Positions 25,201-34,300 of a stretch of 64,000 nt of DNA are shown in pieces. Positions within the stretch are counted from its first letter, which is position 1; the number at the start of each line of letters is the position of its first letter. Both the position numbers and the translations under genes were made by a program. Origin of the DNA: Hahella sp. KA22 (GTDB lineage: Bacteria; Pseudomonadota; Gammaproteobacteria; Pseudomonadales; Oleiphilaceae); the NCBI RefSeq assembly GCF_004135205.1, contig NZ_CP035490.1:4011644-4075643 (forward strand). The letters are read 5' to 3'. The notes under the pieces were generated by a model. It saw only the letters and a list, made by a program, of their open reading frames with translations. It was not told where the DNA came from and ran no database searches.

Positions 25201-28192
25201 GCGCGGACTTTTGCGCCTGCGCCAGGGAGGCCTGTTCATGCTTCACCAATTGCATCAGCCTGTCCTGGGCGTTCCAGAGTCCTTCCAGCACCGGCAGCGC
25301 CCCCAGACGCAGACGAATCGGCAGCGTGTTGATGAACTGCCCCATGGCGCTCTCCGCTTCGTCGCCGGCGAACATGCGTCCCAGCAGCACCGTGCCGAAC
25401 ACCACGTCATCGCGACCGCTCAGGCAGCCCACTACCTGGGCCCAGGCCAGATGAATAATCGCTGCGACGCTGACGCCGTGCGCCCTGGCCTGCCGCCGAA
25501 TCTGCGCGGATTGCGCCGGAGAGAGCGAGCGCCAGGCTTCCGTGACCGCATCTTCGCCGGTCAGATACTGTTCCAGGCCAAGGGGCGCGGGCCCCGGTTC
25601 ATAGTCCTGCAGCATGGCGTCGAAGAAGGCTTTGCGCTCTGCGGTGTCGGTTTTGCGCGCCGCAGTATTGATGTCGGAATACAGGCCGGACCGGGTCTGG
25701 GAGAACGACACGGCGGATACCGGCGCCAGCGCTTTGCCCAGCAGTTGCGCTTCTATCTCCTGCTGCATTTTTTCTACAGTGGCGTGGTCCACCGCCAGAT
25801 GATGCAGCAGGTGCAGCAACACCCATTGCCCGTTCTGGGCGTCATAGCAGTAGTAACAACGCTGCAGGGGCGCCCTGGCGATATCGAAGCGTTGCGCGGA
25901 TGCGGCGCAGCGCCGCTTCAGGGCGGTCACGGCGTCTTCACCCTCTCTTTCCGCATGCACTTCCTCTACGGCCAACGGCGCCTCTCGCCAAACCACCTGC
26001 AGCGGTTGCGCCAGCCCTTTATAGGCAATACTGACGCGAAAAGCGTCGTGCCGGGAGATAGTGTTGCGCAACGCATCCAGATAGCCATGCAACAGATCGG
26101 CGCTGGCGAACCGGGTCGCCTGCCATAACACATAAGGGTCCGCCGCCGGATTGGCGAGAGTATGATAGAACATGCCCTGCTGCAGCGGCCCCAAAGGACA
26201 GACGTCCTTGATGTTGGCGGGTCCGCCCGTGACGGCGGCGATGGCGGTCTGTTCCTCCTGGCTCAGTTGCGACCACAACGTCGGCCGGGTTTCGTTCGCC
26301 GCTAAAGTCGCCGTCCCCTGCTGCGCGTCAAACCGCCGCAACTGCGTCGCCAGATCCGCCAGGACCGGGTGCCGATACAGAGTGTGCGCATCCACGATGA
26401 AGCCGCGACGGCGCAGCGCCAGCATCATTTTCACGATAAGCAGCGAGTGGCCGCCCAGGTTGAAAAAGTGCGCGCTGCGGCCGATGTCCTGAACCCCCAG
26501 CAGCTCGCTCCACACCTCCGCCAGCAGGCGCTCCAGCGCAGTCTCGGGCGGCATGGCGTCGCCGTTGTTCGCCGCCCTGTGGGCGATGACCGGAAAGGCT
26601 TTACGGTCGACCTTGCCGCTGGCGGATAACGGGAAACGCTCCATGATGACCACCGCCGCGGGCCTCATGTAGTCCGGCGCCTGCTCCTGCATATAACGGC
26701 GAATGCTTTCCTGAACGCCCTCTGGCGTCTGTCGTTGTAGCGCCCGCTCCGAAACCAGCACGAAAGCCGCGAGACATTTGCTGTCCGCATCCTCTCCCTG
26801 CGCCGCCACGACCGCATCGCGCACCGCAGGATGCCGCATCAGCATGGCTTCGACTTCACCCAGTTCAACCCGGTAGCCGCGTATTTTGACCTGGAAATCG
26901 ATGCGGCCCAGAATGTCCAGCAGCCCGTCCGGCCGCCAGCGCGCCAGATCCCCCGTGCGATACAGGCGCCGCGGCCCGCCGCCGTCCACATCGATATCGA
27001 CGAACCGGGCGGCGGTCTCCTGCGGACGCTGATGATAGCCATAGGCGAGTTGCAGCCCGCCAATGCACAGCTCACCCGGCGTTTCGTCGCGCAACGGACG
27101 GTTGTTCTCGTCCAGCACGAACAGCTCAACCTGATCGATGGCCGCCCCCACTGAGGGCAGATCCGGCCAGCTCCGGGGATGTCCGGTCAAAGTGTGCGCC
27201 GTCACCACATGGCTTTCCGACGGGCCGTAGTGGTTATGCAGACGACAGTTCGGCAAGGCGCTGAAGAATTGCCTGATGGCGGGGGTGATCACCAGCTGCT
27301 CGCCGGCGGTCACTACATCAAGCAGCCCGCCTGGATAGCGATCCTCCGCCACCGCCGCCAGCGCCAGACTGTTCAGCGCCACATAGGGCAGAAATATCCG
27401 TTGCGCCTGCTGGGACTCGATCAGCGTCAGCAGCGCCAGCGGGTCCAGCCGCAGCTCGTTCGCCATCAACACCAGTTCGCCGCCGCTGGCCAGCGTGGCG
27501 AAGATTTCCTGAAACGACACATCAAAGCTCAGCGGGGAAAACTGCAGGGTTTTCTTACCTGCGTAGTCGCCCTGCTCGCGAATCTGCCAGTCCAGTAAAT
27601 TCACCAGGGCTTTGTGGGGCATGCACACACCCTTGGGCGTTCCCGTGGAGCCGGAGGTATAGATAAGGTACGCCAGATCCTCCGGCGCGCAGGCGCGGGG
27701 CGAATTCTGCGCCTCATCGTCGTTTGCGTCGCCGGAAAAGTCATAGGCGTCCATATCCAGGAAGGCGAAGGCATCGGGCAGCGTGCGGATTATCTCACCG
27801 CGGGAAATCACCACCGAGACATTGGAGTCGCGCAGAATATAGGCCTGACGCTCAACCGGATAACTCATGTCCACCGGCGCATAGGCCGCGCCGGCTTTGA
27901 GCGCGCCCAGCACCGCCACGATAGCGTCCATGCCGCGATCCAGGCAGACGCCGACGACGGCCATGGCGTCGCCATACTGACGGCGCAGTTCACGCGCCAG
28001 TCTGTTGGCGCGGCGGTTCAACGCCTCATAGGTCAGGGTTTGCGCGCCGAAACGCAGCGCAACAGCGTCCGGGGTGCGCGCCGCCTGACGCTCGAACAGG
28101 TCGTGCACGCAATCGTCCGCGACGGCGTCGACGCCAGGGTCGGTTTGGTCGAGATGGCCAGAATTACTGTCTGACAACGATTTAGTAAACAT
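22247..28192 (-). CDS. NRPS3: A(Pro)-PCP-C-A(Ser)-PCP-C, frameshifted in the last C
   Basis: 1981 residues from the ATG at 28192, which overlaps the peptidase-ABC stop by 11 bases; the reading back to 28213 uses a TTG. It begins directly with an A domain (about 30-530, YTSGSTGTPKG); its code D-V-Q-F-V-A-H-V-V-K fits proline. PCP1 about 580 (LGGHSLL). C1 about 640-1080 (DVCPLGPLQQGMFYH, HHLAVDH, a dual or LCL-like type with His for Gly). A2 about 1115-1620 with code D-V-W-H-F-S-L-I-D-K, serine. PCP2 about 1692 (AGGHSLL). C2 from about 1770 with SHACIDG, first histidine replaced. About 1940 residues in, a shift at 22374-22380 breaks the frame and the last ~40 residues are out of frame; the true continuation is the fragment ending at 21693. 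The missing upstream C domain is probably supplied by the C-terminal end of PKS2. Confidence 0.88.
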   Translation of the reverse strand: MFTKSLSDSNSGHLDQTDPGVDAVADDCVHDLFERQAARTPDAVALRFGAQTLTYEALNRRANRLARELRRQYGDAMAVVGVCLDRGMDAIVAVLGALKAGAAYAPVDMSYPVERQAYILRDSNVSVVISRGEIIRTLPDAFAFLDMDAYDFSGDANDDEAQNSPRACAPEDLAYLIYTSGSTGTPKGVCMPHKALVNLLDWQIREQGDYAGKKTLQFSPLSFDVSFQEIFATLASGGELVLMANELRLDPLALLTLIESQQAQRIFLPYVALNSLALAAVAEDRYPGGLLDVVTAGEQLVITPAIRQFFSALPNCRLHNHYGPSESHVVTAHTLTGHPRSWPDLPSVGAAIDQVELFVLDENNRPLRDETPGELCIGGLQLAYGYHQRPQETAARFVDIDVDGGGPRRLYRTGDLARWRPDGLLDILGRIDFQVKIRGYRVELGEVEAMLMRHPAVRDAVVAAQGEDADSKCLAAFVLVSERALQRQTPEGVQESIRRYMQEQAPDYMRPAAVVIMERFPLSASGKVDRKAFPVIAHRAANNGDAMPPETALERLLAEVWSELLGVQDIGRSAHFFNLGGHSLLIVKMMLALRRRGFIVDAHTLYRHPVLADLATQLRRFDAQQGTATLAANETRPTLWSQLSQEEQTAIAAVTGGPANIKDVCPLGPLQQGMFYHTLANPAADPYVLWQATRFASADLLHGYLDALRNTISRHDAFRVSIAYKGLAQPLQVVWREAPLAVEEVHAEREGEDAVTALKRRCAASAQRFDIARAPLQRCYYCYDAQNGQWVLLHLLHHLAVDHATVEKMQQEIEAQLLGKALAPVSAVSFSQTRSGLYSDINTAARKTDTAERKAFFDAMLQDYEPGPAPLGLEQYLTGEDAVTEAWRSLSPAQSAQIRRQARAHGVSVAAIIHLAWAQVVGCLSGRDDVVFGTVLLGRMFAGDEAESAMGQFINTLPIRLRLGALPVLEGLWNAQDRLMQLVKHEQASLAQAQKSAQVQGETPLFTTMLNYRHSDVRNVPSADPFQALNPSAVEGVSYSGVMERTTYPVSVNVDDFGDDFVVNAQVTQGHDPERVCDFFETALREIVGALEAAPETRLGRLSAMPEQERDLVVRRWNQTQADFPGEACLHWLIEAQAARTPDAVAVEFGEETLTYGQLNRRANQLARYLKEDVGVGPDAIVGVCVERSLEMVVALLAVLKAGAAYAPLDPHYPGDRLDYMLRDAAPKAVLTHAQVPADVNALLAAYAVEREARLIDLNATSAWEHKRSVDLSREETAVNASHLAYVIYTSGSTGRPKGVMNEHRGVVNRLTWMQKAHALTAEDAVLQKTPFSFDVSVWEFFWPLMYGARLVVAKPEGHKDPVYLSDLIRARRITTLHFVPSMLSPFLDQAAASVSDSLRHVFCSGEALPAQSVRRFRERFPGVELYNLYGPTEAAIDVTVWDCVGNEVGATVPIGRPIDNIRLYILDPHRQPCPVGVVGELYIAGVGVARGYLNQAELTAEKFVADPFCADGGRAMYRTGDLARFLPNGDIEYLGRNDFQVKLRGFRIELGEVEAAIASHASVKECVALVREDAPGDARLVAYVTAAPSLALANAEDVDAQADALNLALREHLQDRLPAFMIPSNFVWLATMPVTSNGKLDRKALPAPSFSAAAPSEAQAPREGVEARLAQLWRALLNTDAIGRQTHFFEAGGHSLLAVALMAGIQREFNLALSLSAIVAHLDLESQAGLIEAELARSQAEQTADAQSATLMSASTKPPASTQSPTQGIRALPAQRAIYKAVKLNPGDLSNNSFVALAFDAEPDLKQLRNLLQTVFSRHESLSAQFTLAEGELFLRPAKRFLFRLEKRHSLGSLEEDVRDFVRPFSLEDGVNVRGRWVSDAQGGVLLLDFSHACIDGSGLTQVLHELSADAAQSDAGGDLSAYSELFYSPAFALSDAHTRITGWRNCKVGRRPRRRSLLNRAPAHGWSLWTPTARRALKR
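22374..22380 (-). other. Apparent 2-bp slippage frameshift site in NRPS3
   Basis: The plus strand reads GTGTGTG here (CACACAC on the coding strand). Removing one CA/AC pair gives codons for A-H-A-D-Y-W-L-A-Q-L, the expected condensation-domain sequence, and joins the two frames. With the bases as given, the upstream frame runs into nonsense and stops at 22247. Confidence 0.8.
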
Positions 28193-31100
28193 AACTATCT
28201 TCTTTGAACTCAATAAGTTGACCGTTTTTCATGGTGATCAGGGCGTCCGCCTCGGAAAAATACTCATCATCATGGGTCACGACAAAAACGATGCGTCCCT
28301 GGGCTTTCAGCATAGGGACCCATTCCTTGTAAAACCGGGATTTGGAGCGCGGGTCCTGGTCCGCGGCCCACTCATCCAGCACCACCACCGGACTGGGGTC
28401 CGCCAGCAGCATGGCCAAAGAAAGGCGTTTGCGCTGCCCGGTGGACAGCTTGATGTTGTCGAAGGCGCCGTCGTCCAGCAGGGTGGACTTATCCGCCATG
28501 CCCAGCAGCGCGATGTTGCGGTTGATGGCGTCCCGCGCCGCGATCAGGGCGGGGTCGTATACCCGCTTGAACAGCCAGTTGTCGCTGAAGATGGCGCGGG
28601 TGTGCTCCAGCAACTGGCTTTGCGACACCTCGACGCCGTCTATCCTGAGCGCGCCCTGGGCGGGGGCGTAGAGACCCGCCAGAATCATCGCCAGGGTGCT
28701 CTTGCCGGAGCCGTTGCCGCCTGTCAGGAAGTAGGCCTTGCCCCTTTCCGCCGTCATGGAGACCGGCCCGACCCCGAAGCATTCGCTTTCCCCTCCCGGC
28801 GCGGGATAGTTGAAGCGAACGCCTTCAAGCTGCAGGGTTTTGACCGGTTGCAGGGTTTTGGCCTGTTGCAAAGTCGCGCCCGCCACGCCGGACTCAACGC
28901 TCTGGATGGACTGACTGAACGCCACCATATTGCGCATCAGGCTGCGCAGCCGCACCAGTTCGGGCATCGCCGACATGACCGCGTTCAAAGGACCGATCAG
29001 GTACAGCAGGATGATCAGATACTCTTTCGACGCATCTCCGTCGAACCGGGGAATCAGCAACGGAAACAGCAAAGCCACCGCCACCAGCAACACCGTAAGC
29101 AGGGACTCGCCGATGAAGAACGCGCTCAGGAAGCCGCGGTCATACTGAATTCTCAGTCCCTTGAAGCGGTCTGACACCGCCTGGGCGTGACGATGGAAAC
29201 TGCGTTTCACCGCCTCCCGGCGCAGCCCTTTGTAGCCCTTCTGCAGGTCTTCGACGGTGTCCATGAACTCACTGCGGGTCTGCAACGCCTGCGGCATGAT
29301 GCGGTTGGCGCGCTCGGACACGTAGTAGTACAGGCCAATCATGGGAACCGCGCAGGCCAGCAGAATGGACGTCGCCAGCGCGGATTTGAACGCCATCAGA
29401 TAGGCGAACAGAAACACAATCGTCAGCAGGTTGGCGAAGAACGGCACGAAGGCGAGCACGCTTTTGGCCAGCTCCTGGGAATCTTCACCCACCACGGACT
29501 GAATTTTTCCAGGCGAGAGTCGCTCCACGCTTTTGTAATCCGACGCCAGCAGCTTACGGATGATCTCCATGCGCCAGCCCTGCACGAAAGCGTGGCCGAA
29601 CCGCATGATCTGCAGTTCCGCGGCCTTGCGGGCGGAAATGTAGAAATAGATGCAGTTGAACAACAGCGCAGCGCTGTACGCCAGATTGGCCGCCGGGCTG
29701 TCAATCGCCTGGATGATGCACAGCACCAGGGCCGAGTTGAGCAGGCCGGAAATCACCGTCAGGCCGACCACTTTGGCGATCATCAGCGACGAAAAGGTTT
29801 TGCTGTTGAACTTGTCGCTGTGACGGGACGCCTGGAAAAAGAACAGGCTCAGAGCGTTGACGCAGACCACCAGTCCCGCCGCCGCAGCCAGCAGACTTGT
29901 TGGGCCCCACACCAGCAGGTTCGCCCATCCCAGTCCCAGGGTAAGGGGCGGCGCGATCATCAGCACCGACGCCAGCGCGACGTTCAGCACCAGCAGGCGT
30001 CCCAGGAATGCGCGCCAGCTCACCCTTTCCGCAGACTGCACGAAACTTTCCTGCACAATGGCCGCGTCCACCTGGGAGCCCTTGCCTTCGCCATCCGCCG
30101 GCTCCGCGGAACGCGTTTGCAGACGCCGCAGTACAGGCAGCGTCAGCAGCGCGCACAACCAGAAAACCACGGCGGCGACGGTCGCGCCCCAGTCTCCCGT
30201 ATCCGCGGCGAAGCGCTCCGGCAGAGGCTGCGGCGACGCGCCTCGCAGATGTTCGAAGACCGCCCGGCCCAGCTGAATCACTTGCGGGCTGTTGCTGTTG
30301 CCCAGCAACGCAACGCCGACTCCGGTTTGCGGATCGAACGCCACATAGGCGCCGGCGTTGGGGTTCTGCCCAGGATGACTCCAACTGGTGGTGGCGCCCG
30401 CCTCCACATCCCACCCGTAGGCGTAGCCTGAGTCGCTGTCGCCGCCATAGGGACGTTTCGCCTGCTGCAACGCCCATTGCAGGACGTCCAGACGCGCGTC
30501 GCTTTGCTGTGGCGGGGGCTGCAGCAGAAACTGCAACCACAACGCCATGTCCTCCGGCGTGCTGAGGATGTATCCCGCCGGGGTGTTTTGCAGATAGCGC
30601 GGCGCCTCATAAGGTCTGGCGACGGTGAAGCTGAGCTTATAGCCCGGTATGCGCGGCGCGGTGGCGGCGGGGTCGCCTTCCACAAAAGTGTCCTTCATGC
30701 CCAGAGGCAGGAAAATTTTCTCCCGTAACAGGGCCGCGAAGGATTTCCCCGTCGCCCGTTCCGCCGCCAGCCCCAACAGGCTGTAGTTCAGCGTGGCGTA
30801 CTCTTCCCTGGCGCCGACCGGGTAAGCCAGCGGCGTGTCCCGTAACAAGCCCGGCAGTTGCTCAAGAGCGTTGGCGGCGTCGCTGGGGCGCAGCAGGTCC
30901 AGGGTATCCCCGGACAGGCCGCTGCTATGGAACAGCAGATTATTCAGGCGAATGGCGGAATATCCCAATTCCGGACGCTGATTCAGCTCCGGAATCCAGC
31001 GCGTGATCGCATCCTGCCTGCTCAGCGCGCCTTCCTGCTCCAGTACGGCGATCAACAGGCCGGTGAAGGCTTTCGAACAGGACGCCAGCTCGAATACGCC

Positions 31101-31328
31101 GGCTTCCTGCTCTCCCAGACGCAACGTTTGCGCCTGACCATTGACGACCACGCTGAGTCCCCCGGTGGGGATCTGCGACGCGTCCCAGCGCCGGGTCAGC
31201 TCGCTGACCGTCTGCGCCAGGTCCGCCGCGGGCTTGACGCCCGCCATGTCGGCGAACGCGCGTCCCGTCAACGCAAACAGGAGGCTGATCAGAAGTACGC
31301 CAATGCGGATTAAGCCGACATTATTCAT
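28182..31328 (-). CDS. Periplasmic prodrug peptidase (beta-lactamase fold) fused to ABC exporter
   Basis: 1048 residues from the ATG at 31328 (AGGAGA upstream; overlaps the PKS1 stop by eight bases). A signal peptide (IRIGVLLISLLFALTGRAFA) leads to a class-C beta-lactamase/esterase domain, about 40-385, with SxxK in ELASCSKAFTG and a tyrosine motif in YATLNYSLLG. Three membrane helices follow (about 385-500), then a six-helix ABC exporter core. The nucleotide-binding domain has Walker A GGNGSGKST (about 874), signature LSTGQRKRL and Walker B VVVLDEW. Peptidase plus three helices is the design of ClbP and XcnG, which cut N-acyl-D-Asn caps from prodrugs. The extra ABC half is the ZmaM-type arrangement. 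With the Asn-epimerising NRPS1 in the same operon, export plus cap removal is the expected role. It should face the periplasm. Confidence 0.88.
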   Translation of the reverse strand: MNNVGLIRIGVLLISLLFALTGRAFADMAGVKPAADLAQTVSELTRRWDASQIPTGGLSVVVNGQAQTLRLGEQEAGVFELASCSKAFTGLLIAVLEQEGALSRQDAITRWIPELNQRPELGYSAIRLNNLLFHSSGLSGDTLDLLRPSDAANALEQLPGLLRDTPLAYPVGAREEYATLNYSLLGLAAERATGKSFAALLREKIFLPLGMKDTFVEGDPAATAPRIPGYKLSFTVARPYEAPRYLQNTPAGYILSTPEDMALWLQFLLQPPPQQSDARLDVLQWALQQAKRPYGGDSDSGYAYGWDVEAGATTSWSHPGQNPNAGAYVAFDPQTGVGVALLGNSNSPQVIQLGRAVFEHLRGASPQPLPERFAADTGDWGATVAAVVFWLCALLTLPVLRRLQTRSAEPADGEGKGSQVDAAIVQESFVQSAERVSWRAFLGRLLVLNVALASVLMIAPPLTLGLGWANLLVWGPTSLLAAAAGLVVCVNALSLFFFQASRHSDKFNSKTFSSLMIAKVVGLTVISGLLNSALVLCIIQAIDSPAANLAYSAALLFNCIYFYISARKAAELQIMRFGHAFVQGWRMEIIRKLLASDYKSVERLSPGKIQSVVGEDSQELAKSVLAFVPFFANLLTIVFLFAYLMAFKSALATSILLACAVPMIGLYYYVSERANRIMPQALQTRSEFMDTVEDLQKGYKGLRREAVKRSFHRHAQAVSDRFKGLRIQYDRGFLSAFFIGESLLTVLLVAVALLFPLLIPRFDGDASKEYLIILLYLIGPLNAVMSAMPELVRLRSLMRNMVAFSQSIQSVESGVAGATLQQAKTLQPVKTLQLEGVRFNYPAPGGESECFGVGPVSMTAERGKAYFLTGGNGSGKSTLAMILAGLYAPAQGALRIDGVEVSQSQLLEHTRAIFSDNWLFKRVYDPALIAARDAINRNIALLGMADKSTLLDDGAFDNIKLSTGQRKRLSLAMLLADPSPVVVLDEWAADQDPRSKSRFYKEWVPMLKAQGRIVFVVTHDDEYFSEADALITMKNGQLIEFKEDSYVY

Positions 31329-34300
31329 TGACTTCGCTCTCCTGACGCTGGCTCGCGCCCCGCAACTTGCGACGGGCCTGCAGCGCCCGTCGCTTGTCGC
31401 CAAGGTCCGCCTGCGCAGACGGCGCGGGATCGACCGGGGCGGATTCCGTCGGCGCCAGTTCCTTGCTCAACTCACGCAGGGAGGCGGCTTTAAACAGCAG
31501 GGCCACCGGAATCTCACGGGCCAGCCTTTGCTCCAGTCGCTTGGCGAACTGGATCAGGTCCAGTGAGGTCGCTCCCAGGTTGAAGAAGCTGGCGTCAACA
31601 TCCAGCCCGTCCGTCCCCAGGAAGCTTTCCAGCATGGCGCGCATCGCCGTCAGCAGCGTTTCCGCGTCCGCGCCCGCCAGAGATTCCGCCTCATCGGCGG
31701 CGTCCGGCGCGCCCTGAGAAGCGCTGGCGCTGAACAGCATCTGCTGAGTGCTCAGTTGTTTCTCCAGCACGACGCCGATCGGCAGTTTGGATACAGCGGC
31801 AAAAGACGATGAGGTCTGGCGCGCCAGGGTCGCCATCGCCAGGGCAATACGTGTTCCTTCCTGGTTCGACAGTCCCTCTTCCCGCAGTTTGGCGGCGAAG
31901 CTTCGCTCCTCCGAACGCGTCTCCATCGCAATGACGATCTTTCCGATGTGCCTGCCCTGGGCCATAAACTGAAACGCCTCGGCGATGTCTCTGGCGGCGT
32001 AGGCTTTGGTGGGCAGCGGTCTCAGCGCCTCCCGCTCCAGCAGCGCCACGACCTCGGACCAGGCTTCATTGTAAGCAGGGTGCTCCGCCCCGGCTTGCAC
32101 GGCGTGGAAACTGCCGCCCTTCGCAAAAATCGACAATCCCAGCTTCCAATCCTGCAGGATGTCCCGCAGGCCAAGCTCCAGAAAACGACCTTGCGGCGCT
32201 AACAAAGACACGCTTTCTTCCAGAAGTTCTCCCGCCAGCGCGTTGAGAATCACCTGGAAAGGCCGTTCGCCCAGGCGCTCGCGGAAAACGTCGCCGAATT
32301 CACGGGTTCTGGAGTTCGCCGTGCCCTGGGCGCCCAGACTCACCAGCAGATTGCGTTTTTCTTCGCTGCCGGCGGTGACCCAGACTTCCGCCCCCAGATG
32401 CAACGCGATCTGCATCGCCGCCATGCCCACGCCCCCAGCGGCGGAATGGATCAGTATGCGTTCGCCCCGTTTGAGATTGGCGGCATGCTTCAGAGCGATC
32501 CAGGCGGTGGTGAACGCGACAGGAACGCCGGCGGCCTGCTGATATCCGAGCACAGGGGGGATAAGAGCCACCACCCGCTCCGGCATCAGGACATGGTCCG
32601 CCAGACAGCTGTGTCCCGCGCACATCACGCGGTCGCCGACGCGAACCTTCGTCACCTCCGCGCCAACCCGGGTGACGACGCCCGCCGCTTCCTGGCCGAA
32701 GGTCATGCTTGGATCGGACGGCGCGGGTAAAACCCCCAGGGCGATCAAGACATCCTTGAAGTTCAGACCCGCCGCCCTGACTTGAATCTCCACCTCCAGC
32801 GGGCCGGGCTCCCGGCGCGGCTCCTGGCGGGATTCGAAGGCGAAATTGCCGTCGCTGGCGTCGCCATTGCGCAAACGCATGACGGCGTGACGGGCCGAGT
32901 CATTACTGCGTAACGCTTCAGACGCATCCACCAGCAGCAGGTCGTCGATCGCCACCAACAAGGCGTTCGCATCCGAATAGATTTTCACCTGCAGCAATTT
33001 ACCGGCGCCCAGATCGCTGACCTGCACCCGGCTCCTGACCCGGTCGCACATGGGCGCATACTGCGTGAAGGCGCCGATGGACACTGGCGCATATTGCGCG
33101 TCTTCCTGTTCCGGAGAGGCGATCAGGGTGGCGGTGTCCAGCAATGCGACATGCAGCCCCTCCGCCGCCGCTTCGCCCTGATAAGCCGCCGGCAGCTGCA
33201 ATTGCACAGCGACGGCGTCGGGGGCGACGCGATCCACCGCGATCACATTGCGCCAGCGCGGTCCGAAGGCCAGCGCGCCTTTGGGGCTGACGCCGACACC
33301 ATCGCGAGCGCGGAACAGAGGCTCCCTCTCCCCAACTGACTCCTCGTCCCCGACTGTCTCCTTACCCCCGACTGGCTCCGGGCCCGCCTGTTGCGATGAG
33401 ATTGCGCTATCGCCAAGGCGGATTTTGCCAGTTGCGTGGCGGGTCCAGGACTCTGCGGAGAATGCGCCAACGCCGGAGAAAATCGTGAAAGCGGCGTGGT
33501 CGTCGGAGAACGCCACCGCCACGTCTAACTCTACTCCGTCCTGCACCACCAGCGGCCTTTCAATGGCGACGCCGTGCAGGGAAAACCGTTGCGCCAGCGC
33601 TTGTGCGGCGATGGCGCGATAGGCCAGCGTCACCATGCCCATGGCCGGCATCACCGTCGTGGCGGCATCCATGCGGTGCTCGTCCAGCCACCAGTCCCGC
33701 CTGGCGTCCAGGGGGCGGCGCCACAGCGAGGCATGCTCCGCTTCGGACCGCACAGGCTGTTTGAGGGCGTCATCCAGTTGCTGCGCCGAGCGCGTCGCCA
33801 TGCCGGACTCCGCCCAGTCGTCCCAGGCGATGGCCAGCGCGCGGCCGCCCCGTCGACGCACCTGTTCGGCGTATGCCTCCAGACAGGCGTTGGCGGAAAC
33901 ATAGGCGACCTGACCGACTTTTTCCTTCGGCAGCAGGTTGCCCAGACTGGAGAACAGCAACAGGGTCGGTTTCCCCAGCCGCTCCAGGTTGTCGCACAGG
34001 AAACGGGTTCCCGTGACTTTCGGCGCCAGGGTGGCGAGGGATTCCGCCTCCGAGCGCATCTGCATCATGGCGCCTTCGCCGCGACCAGCGGTATGGAACA
34101 CATAGTCGACGCCAACGCCCTGCGCCGCGAGCTGGAACACCGGCGCGAAAGCCTTGTTCAGAGTTGCTTCGTCGCCAAGATCCCCCTGCAGCAAAGTGAC
34201 GCGGCCACCTTTGAATTCCAGGCTCAGCACCCATTGCAGAAACTCAGCGTTGGCGCTCTGCCTGGCGATCTCCGCCGCCCAGTCCCGTCGCGGCGGCAGA

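Noticed and set aside
23783-26128. 781-codon open frame on the plus strand
   Set aside because: It is antisense to NRPS3, whose adenylation and condensation motifs are clear; the plus-strand translation has no family features and is an effect of GC-rich codon use.
29187-30431. 414-codon open frame on the plus strand
   Set aside because: Antisense to the peptidase-ABC fusion; composition is that of a shadow frame.
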